This document shows, in pieces, positions 53,306 through 64,000 of a stretch of 64,000 bases of DNA; position 1 is the stretch's first letter, and each line of letters starts with the position of its first letter. Under the pieces are notes generated by a model. The model was given only the letters and a program-made list of their open reading frames with translations, made no database searches and was not told the origin of the DNA. Position numbers and translations under genes: made by a program. Source of the DNA: Megalopta genalis (Eukaryota > Arthropoda > Insecta > Hymenoptera > Halictidae); contig NW_027476281.1 in NCBI RefSeq assembly GCF_051020955.1, forward strand, positions 124,001-188,000. Reading direction: 5' to 3'.

Positions 53306-56300
53306 CTAACCTTCTACTTCGCGTTGCTTTGAAGATAAATCATGTGTTTCGCATGGATTTGAAGCTAACTCGCTTGTTCCACTTCCAGTTGAATCTAAAT
53401 CATTTATATCGCAAGTATTTGAAGCTAAATCGTTTGTTTCGCATGGATTTGAAGCTAAACCTTCTACTTCGCATTGATTTGAAGCTAAATCATGTGTTTC
53501 GAATGACTGTGAACCTAACTCGTTTGTTTCGCACGCATTTGAAGCTATATCGTTTATATCGTAAATACTTGAAGATAAATCATTTGTTTCGCATGGATTA
53601 CAAGCTAACTCGCTTGTTTCGCTTCCAGTTGAAACTAAATCGTTTATAACGCTGGTATTTGAAGCTAAATCATTTGTTTCGCATGGATTTGAAGCTAACT
53701 CGCTTGTATCGCTTCCAATTGAAGCTAAATCATTTATAACGCAAGTATTTGAAGCTAAATCATTTATTTCGCATGCATTTGAAGCTATGTCGTTTATATC
53801 GCAAGTATTTGAAGCTAAATCATTCGTTTCGCATGGATTTGAAGCTAACTCGCATGTTTCGCTTCCAGTTGGAGCTAAATCATTTATATCGCTGGTATTT
53901 GAAGCTAAATCATTTTTTCGCATGGATTTGAAGCTAAACCTTCTACTTCGCGTTGCTTTGTAGATAAATCATGTGTTTCGCATGGATTTGAATCTAACTC
54001 GAATGTTTCGCATGCAGTTGAAGCTAAATCATTTATAACGCAAGTATTTGAAGCTAAATCATTTATTTCGCATGCATTTGAAGCTAAATCTTCTACTTCG
54101 TATTGATTTGAAGATAAATCATGTGTTTCGCATGGATTTGAATCTAACTCGATTGTTTCGCATGCAGTTGATGCTAAATCATTTATATCGCAAGTATTTG
54201 AAGCTAAATCATTTGTTTCGAATGGATTTGGAGCTAACCTTCTACTTCGCGTTGCTTTGAAGATAAATCATGTGTTTCGCATGGATTTGAAGCTAACTCG
54301 CTTGTTCCACTTCCAGTTGAATCTAAATCATTTATATCGCAAGTATTTGATCTAAATCTTTTTTTTCGTATGGATTAGAAGCTAACTCTCTCGTTTCGCT
54401 TCCAGATGATGCTAAATCATTTATATCGCTAGTACTTGAAGGTAAATCATTTGTTTCGCATGGATTTGAAGCTAAACCTTCTACTTCGCATGGATTTGAA
54501 GATAAATCATGTGTTTCGAATGACTGTGAAGCTAACTCGTTTGTTTCGCATGCATTTGAAGCTATAACGTTTATATCGCAAGTATTTGAAGCTAAATCAT
54601 TTGTTTCGCATGGATTAGAAGCTAACTCGCTTGTTTCGCTCCCAGTTGAAGCTATATCATTCATATCGCTAGTATTTGAAGCTAAATCATTTGTTTCGCG
54701 TGGATTTGAAGCTATGTCGTTTATATCGCAAGTATTTGAAGCTAAATCATTCGTTTCGCATGGATTTGAAGCTAACTCGCATGTTTCGCTTCCAGTTGGA
54801 GCTAAATCATTTATATCGCTGGTATTTGAAGCTAAATCATTTTTTCGCATGGATTTGAAGCTAAACCTTCTACTTCGCGTTGCTTTGTAGATAAATCATG
54901 TGTTTCGCATGGATTTGAATCTAACTCGAATGTTTCGCATGCAGTTGAAGCTAAATCATTTATAACGCAAGTATTTGAAGCTAAATCATTTATTTCGCAT
55001 GCATTTGAAGCTAAATCTTCTACTTCGTATTGATTTGAAGATAAATCATGTGTTTCGCATGGATTTGAATCTAACTCGATTGTTTCGCATGCAGTTGATG
55101 CTAAATCATTTATATCGCAAGTATTTGAAGCTAAATCATTTGTTTCGAATGGATTTGGAGCTAACCTTCTACTTCGCGTTGCTTTGAAGATAAATCATGT
55201 GTTTCGCATGGATTTGAAGCTAACTCGCTTGTTCCACTTCCAGTTGAATCTAAATCATTTATATCGCAAGTATTTGATCTAAATCTTTTTTTTCGTATGG
55301 ATTAGAAGCTAACTCTCTCGTTTCGCTTCCAGATGATGCTAAATCATTTATATCGCTAGTACTTGAAGGTAAATCATTTGTTTCGCATGGATTTGAAGCT
55401 AAACCTTCTACTTCGCATGGATTTGAAGATAAATCATGTGTTTCGAATGACTGTGAAGCTAACTCGTTTGTTTCGCATGCATTTGAAGCTATAACGTTTA
55501 TATCGCAAGTATTTGAAGCTAAATCATTTGTTTCGCATGGATTAGAAGCTAACTCGCTTGTTTCGCTCCCAGTTGAAGCTATATCATTCATATCGCTAGT
55601 ATTTGAAGCTAAATCATTTGTTTCGCATGGATTTAAGGCTAATCCTTCTTCTTCGCATTGATTTGATGCTAAATCATGTGTTTCGCATGGAGTTCAATCT
55701 AACTCGAATGTTTCGCATGCAGTTGAAGCTAAATCATTTATATCGCAAGTATTTGAAGCTAAATCATTTGTTTCGAATGGATTTGAAGCTAAACCTTCTT
55801 CTTCGCATTGATTTGAAGCTAAATCATGTGTTTCGAATGAATGTGAAGCTAACTCGTTTGTTTGGCATGCATTTGAAGCTATATCGTTTATATCGCAAGT
55901 ATTTGAAGCTAAATCTTTTTTTTCGCATGGATTAGAAGCTAACTCGCTTGTATCGCTTCCAATTGAAGCTAAATCATTTATAACGCAAGTATTTGAAGCT
56001 AAATCATTTATTTCGCATGCATTTGAAGCTATGTCGTTTATATCGCAAGTATTTGAAGCTAAATCATTCGTTTCGCATGGATTTGAAGCTAACTCGCATG
56101 TTTCGCTTCCAGTTGGAGCTAAATCATTTATATCGCTGGTATTTGAAGCTAAATCATTTTTTCGCATGGATTTGAAGCTAAACCTTCTACTTCGCGTTGC
56201 TTTGTAGATAAATCATGTGTTTCGCATGGATTTGAATCTAACTCGAATGTTTCGCATGCAGTTGAAGCTAAATCATTTATAACGCAAGTATTTGAAGCTA

Positions 56301-57105
56301 AATCATTTATTTCGCATGCATTTGAAGCTAAATCTTCTACTTCGTATTGATTTGAAGATAAATCATGTGTTTCGCATGGATTTGAATCTAACTCGATTGT
56401 TTCGCATGCAGTTGATGCTAAATCATTTATATCGCAAGTATTTGAAGCTAAATCATTTGTTTCGAATGGATTTGGAGCTAACCTTCTACTTCGCGTTGCT
56501 TTGAAGATAAATCATGCGTTTCGCATGGATTTGAAGCTAACTCGCTTGTTCCACTTCCAGTTGAATCTAAATCATTTATATCGCAAGTATTTGATCTAAA
56601 TCTTTTTTTTCGCATGGATTAGAAGCTAACTCGCTCGTTTCGCTTCCAGATGATGCTAAATCATTTATATCGCTAGTACTTGAAGGTAAATCATTTGTTT
56701 CGCATGGATTTGAAGCTAAACCTTCTACTTCGCATTGATTTGATCCTAAGTCATGTGTTTCGAATGAATGTGAAGCTAACTCGTTTGTATCGCATGCATG
56801 TGAAGCTATATCGTTTATATCGCAAGTATTTGAAGCTAAATCATTCGTTTCGCATGGATTAGAAGCTAACTCGCTTGTTTCGCTTCCAGTTGAAGCTTAA
56901 TCATTTATATCGCAAGTATTTGAAGCTAAATCATTTATTTCGCATGCATTTGAAGCTAAATCTTCTACTTCGCATTGATTTGAAGATAAATCATGTGTTT
57001 CGCATGGATTTGAATCTAACTCGATTGTTTCGCATGCAGTTGATGCTAAATCATTTATATCGCAAGTATTTGAAGCTAAATCATTTGTTTCGAATGGATT
57101 TGGAG
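53306..57105. repeat. Super-repeat copy 2 with an extra 927-bp partial copy
   Basis: The spacing to the next anchor is 3,800 bp, which is 2,873 plus 927. At about 54,705 the sequence passes from tttgtttcgcgtgg into gaagctatgtcg, a junction not present in the other copies, and then repeats what began near 53,781. The anchor cttttttttcgtatgg accordingly occurs at both 54,358 and 55,285. This is a 927-bp internal tandem duplication. Confidence 0.83.
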
Positions 57106-59978
57106 CTAACCTTCTACTTCGCGTTGCTTTGAAGATAAATCATGTGTTTCGCATGGATTTGAAGCTAACTCGCTTGTTCCACTTCCAGTTGAATCTAAAT
57201 CATTTATATCGCAAGTATTTGAAGCTAAATCGTTTGTTTCGCATGGATTTGAAGCTAAACCTTCTACTTCGCATTGATTTGAAGCTAAATCATGTGTTTC
57301 GAATGACTGTGAACCTAACTCGTTTGTTTCGCACGCATTTGAAGCTATATCGTTTATATCGTAAATACTTGAAGATAAATCATTTGTTTCGCATGGATTA
57401 CAAGCTAACTCGCTTGTTTCGCTTCCAGTTGAAGCTAAATCGTTTATAACGCTGGTATTTGAAGCTAAATCATTTGTTTCGCATGGATTTGAAGCTAACT
57501 CGCTTGTATCGCTTCCAATTGAAGCTAAATCATTTATAACGCAAGTATTTGAAGCTAAATCATTTATTTCGCATGCATTTGAAGCTATGTCGTTTATATC
57601 GCAAGTATTTGAAGCTAAATCATTCGTTTCGCATGGATTTGAAGCTAACTCGCATGTTTCGCTTCCAGTTGGAGCTAAATCATTTATATCGCTGGTATTT
57701 GAAGCTAAATCATTTTTTCGCATGGATTTGAAGCTAAACCTTCTACTTCGCGTTGCTTTGTAGATAAATCATGTGTTTCGCATGGATTTGAATCTAACTC
57801 GAATGTTTCGCATGCAGTTGAAGCTAAATCATTTATAACGCAAGTATTTGAAGCTAAATCATTTATTTCGCATGCATTTGAAGCTAAATCTTCTACTTCG
57901 TATTGATTTGAAGATAAATCATGTGTTTCGCATGGATTTGAATCTAACTCGATTGTTTCGCATGCAGTTGATGCTAAATCATTTATATCGCAAGTATTTG
58001 AAGCTAAATCATTTGTTTCGAATGGATTTGGAGCTAACCTTCTACTTCGCGTTGCTTTGAAGATAAATCATGTGTTTCGCATGGATTTGAAGCTAACTCG
58101 CTTGTTCCACTTCCAGTTGAATCTAAATCATTTATATCGCAAGTATTTGATCTAAATCTTTTTTTTCGTATGGATTAGAAGCTAACTCTCTCGTTTCGCT
58201 TCCAGATGATGCTAAATCATTTATATCGCTAGTACTTGAAGGTAAATCATTTGTTTCGCATGGATTTGAAGCTAAACCTTCTACTTCGCATGGATTTGAA
58301 GATAAATCATGTGTTTCGAATGACTGTGAAGCTAACTCGTTTGTTTCGCATGCATTTGAAGCTATAACGTTTATATCGCAAGTATTTGAAGCTAAATCAT
58401 TTGTTTCGCATGGATTAGAAGCTAACTCGCTTGTTTCGCTCCCAGTTGAAGCTATATCATTCATATCGCTAGTATTTGAAGCTAAATCATTTGTTTCGCA
58501 TGGATTTAAGGCTAATCCTTCTTATTCGCATTGATTTGATGCTAAATCATGTGTTTCGCATGGAGTTGAATCTAACTCGAATGTTTCGCATGCAGTTGAA
58601 GCTAAATCATTTATATCGCAAGTATTTGAAGCTAAATCATTTGTTTCGAATGGATTTGAAGCTAAACCTTCTTCTTCGCATTGATTTGAAGCTAAATCAT
58701 GTGTTTCGAATGAATGTGAAGCTAACTCGTTTCTTTGGCATGCATTTGAAGCTATATCGTTTATATCGCAAGTATTTGAAGCTAAATCTTTTTTTTCGCA
58801 TGGATTAGAAGCTAACTCGCTTGTATCGCTTCCAATTGAAGCTAAATCATTTATAACGCAAGTATTTGAAGCTAAATCATTTATTTCGCATGCATTTGAA
58901 GCTATGTCGTTTATATCGCAAGTATTTGAAGCTAAATCATTCGTTTCGCATGGATTTGAAGCTAACTCGCATGTTTCGCTTCCAGTTGGAGCTAAATCAT
59001 TTATATCGCTGGTATTTGAAGCTAAATCATTTTTTCGCATGGATTTGAAGCTAAACCTTCTACTTCGCGTTGCTTTGTAGATAAATCATGTGTTTCGCAT
59101 GGATTTGAATCTAACTCGAATGTTTCGCATGCAGTTGAAGCTAAATCATTTATAACGCAAGTATTTGAAGCTAAATCATTTATGTCGCATGCATTTGAAG
59201 CTAAATCTTCTACTTCGTATTGATTTGAAGATAAATCATGTGTTTCGCATGGATTTGAATCTAACTCGATTGTTTCGCATGCAGTTGATGCTAAATCATT
59301 TATATCGCAAGTATTTGAAGCTAAATCATTTGTTTCGAATGGATTTGGAGCTAACCTTCTACTTCGCGTTGCTTTGAAGATAAATCATGCGTTTCGCATG
59401 GATTTGAAGCTAACTCGCTTGTTCCACTTCCAGTTGAATCTAAATCATTTATATCGCAAGTATTTGATCTAAATCTTTTTTTTCGCATGGATTAGAAGCT
59501 AACTCGCTCGTTTCGCTTCCAGATGATGCTAAATAATTTATATCGCTAGTACTTGAAGGTAAATCATTTGTTTCGCATGGATTTGAAGCTAAACCTTCTA
59601 CTTCGCATTGATTTGATCCTAAGTCATGTGTTTCGAATGAATGTGAAGCTAACTCGTTTGTATCGCATGCATGTGAAGCTATATCGTTTATATCGCAAGT
59701 ATTTGAAGCTAAATCATTCGTTTCGCATGGATTAGAAGCTAACTCGCTTGTTTCGCTTCCAGTTGAAGCTTAATCATTTATATCGCAAGTATTTGAAGCT
59801 AAATCATTTATTTCGCATGCATTTGAAGCTAAATCTTCTACTTCGCATTGATTTGAAGATAAATCATGTGTTTCGCATGGATTTGAATCTAACTCGATTG
59901 TTTCGCATGCAGTTGATGCTAAATCATTTATATCGCAAGTATTTGAAGCTAAATCATTTGTTTCGAATGGATTTGGAG
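57106..59978. repeat. 2,873-bp super-repeat, copy 3
   Basis: A full-length copy, with the same markers as copy 1 at matching offsets. A few private point changes are visible, such as cttattcgc near 58,520 and tttctttgg near 58,731. Confidence 0.85.
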
Positions 59979-60824
59979 CTAACCTTCTACTTCGCGTTGC
60001 TTCGAAGATAAATCATGTGTTTCGCATGGATTTGAAGCTAACTCGCTTGTTCCACTTCCAGTTGAATCTAAATCATTTATATCGCAAGTATTTGAAGCTA
60101 AATCGTTTGTTTCGCATGGATTTGAAGCTAAACCTTCTACTTCGCATTGATTTGAAGCTAAATCATGTGTTTCGAATGACTGTGAACCTAACTCGTTTGT
60201 TTCGCACGCATTTGAAGCTATATCGTTTATATCGTAAATACTTGAAGATAAATCATTTGTTTCGCATGGATTACAAGCTAACTCGCTTGTTTCGCTTCCA
60301 GTTGAAGCTAAATCGTTTATAACGCTGGTATTTGAAGCTAAATCATTTGTTTCGCATGGATTTGAAGCTAACTCGCTTGTATCGCTTCCAATTGAAGCTA
60401 AATCATTTATAACGCAAGTATTTGAAGCTAAATCATTTATTTCGCATGCATTTGAAGCTATGTCGTTTATATCGCAAGTATTTGAAGCTAAATCATTCGT
60501 TTCGCATGGATTTGAAGCTAACTCGCATGTTTCGCTTCCAGTTGGAGCTAAATCATTTATATCGCTGGTATTTGAAGCTAAATCATTTTTTCGCATGGAT
60601 TTGAAGCTAAACCTTCTACTTCGCGTTGCTTTGTAGATAAATCATGTGTTTCGCATGGATTTGAATCTAACTCGAATGTTTCGCATGCAGTTGAAGCTAA
60701 ATCATTTATAACGCAAGTATTTGAAGCTAAATCATTTATTTCGCATGCATTTGAAGCTAAATCTTCTACTTCGTATTGATTTGAAGATAAATCATGTGTT
60801 TCGCATGGATTTGAATCTAACTCG
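59979..60824. repeat. Super-repeat copy 4, truncated
   Basis: This copy follows the unit for about 845 bp, then breaks at about 60,825, where gaatctaactcgatt is replaced by gaatctaactcgctt. From there the array follows the block family seen at 38,892. It ends in the middle of a class 4 monomer, as expected for exchange between non-equivalent units that stay in 30-bp register. Confidence 0.8.
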
Positions 60825-62405
60825 CTTGTTTCGCTTCCAGTTGAAGCTTAATCATTTATATCGCTAGTATTTGAAGTTAAATCATTTGTTTTACATGGAT
60901 TTGAAGCTAATCCTTCTACTTCGTATTCCTTTGAAGCTAAGTCATGTGTATCGCATGGATTTGAAGCTAACTCGCTTGTTTCGCTTCCAGTTAATGCTAA
61001 ATCATTTATATCGCAAGTATTTGAAGCTGAATCATTTGGTTCGCATGGATTTGAAGCTAACTCGCATGTTTCGCTTCCAGTTGGAGCTAAATCATTTATA
61101 TCGCTGGTATTTGAAGCTAAATCATTTGTTTCGCATTTATTTGAAGCTAATCTTTCTTCTCCGCATTGATTTGAAGCTAAATTATTTGTTTCGCCCGGAT
61201 TTGAAGCTAACTCGCCTGTTTCGCTCCCAATTGGAGCTAAGTCATTTAAATCGCAAGTATTTGAAGCTAAATCATTTGTTTCGCATGGATGAGAAGCTAA
61301 CTCGCTTGATTCGCATCTAGTTGAAGTTAAATCATTTATATCGCAAGTATTTGAAGCTAAATCATTTGTTTCGCATGGATTAGAATCTAACTCGCTTGTT
61401 TCGCTTCCAGTTGAAGCTATATCATTTATATCGCTAGTATTTGAAACTAAATCATTTGTTTCGCATGGATTTGAAGCTAAACCTTCTACTTCGCATTGAT
61501 TTGATCCTAAGTCATGTGTTTCGAATGAATGTGAAGCTAACTCGTTTGTATCGCATGCATGTGAAGCTATATCGTTTATATCGCAAGTATTTGAAGCTAA
61601 ATTATTCGTTTCGCATGGATTAGAAGCTAACTCGCTTGTTTCGCTTCCAGTTGAAGCTTAATCATTTATATCGCTAGTATTTGAAGTTAAATCATTTTTT
61701 TACATTGATTTGAAGCTAAACCTTCTACTTCGTGTTCCTTTGAAGACAAATCATGTGTTTCGCATGGATTTGAAGCTAACTCGCTTGTTTCGCGTCCAGT
61801 TGAAGCTATATCATTCATATCGCTAGTATTTGAAGCTGAATCATTTGTTTCGCATGGATTTGAAGCTGAACCATATACTAGGCATTGAGTTGAAGCTAAA
61901 TCATGTGTTTCGAATGACTGTGCAGCTAACTCGTTTGTTTCGCTTGCGTTTGAAGCTATATCGTTTATATCGCAAGTATTTGAAGCTAAATCACTTGTTT
62001 CGCATGGATTAGAAGCTAACTCGCTTGTTTCGCTCCCAGTTGAAGCTATATCATTCATATCGCTAGTATTTGAAGCTAAATCATTTGTTTCGCATGGATT
62101 TGAAGCTAAACCTTCTTCTTCGCATTGATTTGATGCTAAATCATGTGTTTCGCATGGATTTGAATCTAACTCGAATGTTTCGCATGCAGTTGAAGCTAAA
62201 TCATTTATATCGCAAGTATTTGAAGCTAAATCATTTATTTCGCATGCATTTGAAGCTAAATCTTCTACTTCGCATTGATTTGAAGATAAATCATGTGTTT
62301 CGCATGGATTTGAATCTAACTCGATTGTTTCGCATGCAGTTGATGCTAAATCATTTATATCGCAAGTATTTGAAGCTAAATCATTTGTTTCGAATGGATT
62401 TGGAG
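60825..62405. repeat. Imported block between super-repeat copies
   Basis: Bases of about 60,825-61,440 follow 38,896-39,660 with a net 150-bp difference. From at least 61,441 the sequence tracks 49,468 onward at a constant offset of 11,973 bp. That offset equals three 2,873-bp units plus 927 and 2,427 bp. Shared private changes include tttttttacattg near 49,726 and 61,699 and gactgtgcagc near 49,946 and 61,919. Confidence 0.78.
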
Positions 62406-64000
62406 CTAACCTTCTACTTCGCGTTGCTTTGAAGATAAATCATGTGTTTCGCATGGATTTGAAGCTAACTCGCTTGATCCACTTCCAGTTGAATCTAAAT
62501 CATTTATATCGCAAGTATTTGAAGCTAAATCGTTTGTTTCGCATGGATTTGAAGCTAAACCTTCTACTTCGCATTGATTTGAAGCTAAATCATGTGTTTC
62601 GAATGACTGTGAACCTAACTCGTTTGTTTCGCACGCATTTGAAGCTATATCGTTTATATCGTAAATACTTGAAGATAAATCATTTGTTTCGCATGGATTA
62701 CAAGCTAACTCGCTTGTTTCGCTTCCAGTTGAAGCTAAATCGTTTATAACGCTGGTATTTGAAGCTAAATCATTTGTTTCGCATGGATTTGAAGCTAACT
62801 CGCTTGTATCGCTTCCAATTGAAGCTAAATCATTTATAACGCAAGTATTTGAAGCTAAATCATTTATTTCGCATGCATTTGAAGCTATGTCGTTTATATC
62901 GCAAGTATTTGAAGCTAAATCATTCGTTTCGCATGGATTTGAATCTAACTCGCATGTTTCGCTTCCAGTTGGAGCTAAATCATTTATATCGCTGGTATTT
63001 GAAGCTAAATCATTTTTTCGCATGGATTTGAAGCTAAACCTTCTACTTCGCGTTGCTTTGTAGATAAATCATGTGTTTCGCATGGATTTGAATCTAACTC
63101 GAATGTTTCGCATGCAGTTGAAGCTAAATCATTTATAACGCAAGTATTTGAAGCTAAATCATTTATTTCGCATGCATTTGAAGCTAAATCTTCTACTTCG
63201 TATTGATTTGAAGATAAATCATGTGTTTCGCATGGATTTGAATCTAACTCGATTGTTTCGCATGCAGTTGATGCTAAATCATTTATATCGCAAGTATTTG
63301 AAGCTAAATCATTTGTTTCGAATGGATTTGGAGCTAACCTTCTACTTCGCGTTGCTTTGAAGATAAATCATGTGTTTCGCATGGATTTGAAGCTAACTCG
63401 CTTGTTCCACTTCCAGTTGAATCTAAATCATTTATATCGCAAGTATTTGATCTAAATCTTTTTTTTCGTATGGATTAGAAGCTAACTCTCTCGTTTCGCT
63501 TCCAGATGATGCTAAATCATTTATATCGCTAGTACTTGAAGGTAAATCATTTGTTTCGCATGGATTTGAAGCTAAACCTACTACTTCGCATGGATTTGAA
63601 GATAAATCATGTGTTTCGAATGACTGTGAAGCTAACTCGTTTGTTTCGCATGCATTTGAAGCTATAACGTTTATATCGCAAGTATTTGAAGCTAAATCAT
63701 TTGTTTCGCATGGATTAGAAGCTAACTCGCTTGTTTCGCTCCCAGTTGAAGCTATATCATTCATATCGCTAGTATTTGAAGCTAAATCATTTGTTTCGCA
63801 TGGATTTAAGGCTAATCCTTCTTCTTCGCATTGATTTGATGCTAAATCATGTGTTTCGCATGGAGTTGAATCTAACTCGAATGTTTCGCATGCAGTTGAA
63901 GCTAAATCATTTATATCGCAAGTATTTGAAGCTAAATCATTTGTTTCGAATGGATTTGAAGCTAAACCTTCTTCTTCGCATTGATTTGAAGCTAAATCAT
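62406..64000. repeat. Super-repeat copy 5, cut by the window end
   Basis: This copy follows 50,433 onward at an offset of 11,973 bp up to the last base. The array clearly continues beyond the window. Confidence 0.82.

Larger units (their letters stand above)
1..64000. repeat. 30-bp tandem satellite array filling the whole window
   Basis: Every part of the window reads as a 30-bp monomer repeated head to tail, about 2,130 times. Nearly every monomer has gaagcta (or gaatcta, gaagata) at its start, a tcg triplet at monomer positions 19-21 and att near its end. All monomers run the same way except a 63-bp inverted patch at 25,137-25,199. Consensus G+C is about 35%. The window starts and ends inside the array, so the full array is longer than 64 kb. 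There are no unique spacers, so it is not a CRISPR array, and no non-repeat islands. I do not recognise the monomer from any satellite family I know. A eukaryotic heterochromatic satellite is the best reading by inference; an expanded repeat exon is the alternative. Confidence 0.97.

Noticed and set aside
15250..63460. Poly-T tracts (cttttttttcgcatgg) as terminators or poly-A tails of retroelements
   Set aside because: They are a recurrent class 1 allele of fixed context and fixed length of about eight T, spread by block duplication.
1..64000. CRISPR array, suggested by the roughly 30-bp repeat size
   Set aside because: Repeats are contiguous with no unique spacers, and no cas-like genes are present.
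1..64000. Forward-strand open frames of the MKLNHLFRMD and FEAKSFVSHG type as genes
   Set aside because: They follow from the repeat period. They are shorter than the minus frame, many begin at TTG, and common variants (gattagaag, gaagcttaatc) stop them in many copies.
1..64000. Minus-strand ten-residue repeat frames as a single giant gene
   Set aside because: The open stretches lie in different registers, separated by frameshifts and stops that are themselves amplified repeat variants. No introns, unique exons, signal peptide or domains are visible. Kept only as low-confidence entries and a finding.
1..64000. CENP-B box, because tttcgcttgga resembles part of the motif
   Set aside because: The second conserved half with cggg is missing at these sites, so the likeness is superficial.
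1..64000. TATA-like promoter elements (tatatcg, tttatatcg)
   Set aside because: They are part of the class 5 monomer and recur about every 150 bp, with no gene start attached.

Overview
All 64,000 bases are one head-to-tail tandem repeat array with a 30-bp monomer (about 2,130 monomers). The array runs off both ends of the window. I found no stretch of more than a few bases of non-repeat DNA and no recognisable gene, RNA gene, transposon, CRISPR array or origin. The consensus is about 35% G+C. This looks like a nuclear satellite or macrosatellite of a eukaryote. I do not recognise the monomer and cannot name the organism.

Structure at three scales. (1) The monomer is 30 bp, with the near-invariant cores gaagcta and tcg. 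(2) Monomers fall into five classes in a fixed order, giving a 150-bp higher-order unit; a clean copy is 22,905-23,054. Each class has several alleles that are reshuffled along the array. (3) Blocks of 0.24-5.5 kb made of many 150-bp units have been duplicated again. Left part (1 to about 24 kb): tandem duplications with offsets of 602, 1,050, 3,331, 2,008, 540, 719, 1,798 and 1,864 bp. Middle (24-49 kb): a mosaic of re-used 1-3.5 kb blocks, one 63-bp perfect inverted repeat (25,070-25,199) and a diverged island (44,590-45,290). Right part (49.4-64 kb): a nearly homogeneous super-repeat of 2,873 bp. The right end looks most recently amplified.

Coding potential. Because 30 is divisible by three, any frame that is open in one monomer stays open over long distances. 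Three of six frames are open in the consensus: two forward frames and one reverse frame. The reverse frame gives the longest open stretches (up to 493 codons, 10,651-12,132), encoding ten-residue repeats such as LASNPCETND. I do not call these genes. The sites that differ between monomer classes are spread evenly over codon positions. One-base frameshifts and stop-creating variants have been amplified to many copies. Each of the three open frames is broken by common variants. A decayed giant repeat protein on the minus strand is the main alternative.

No genes work together here. The biology in view is repeat turnover: unequal exchange, local conversion, segmental amplification and one fold-back event.
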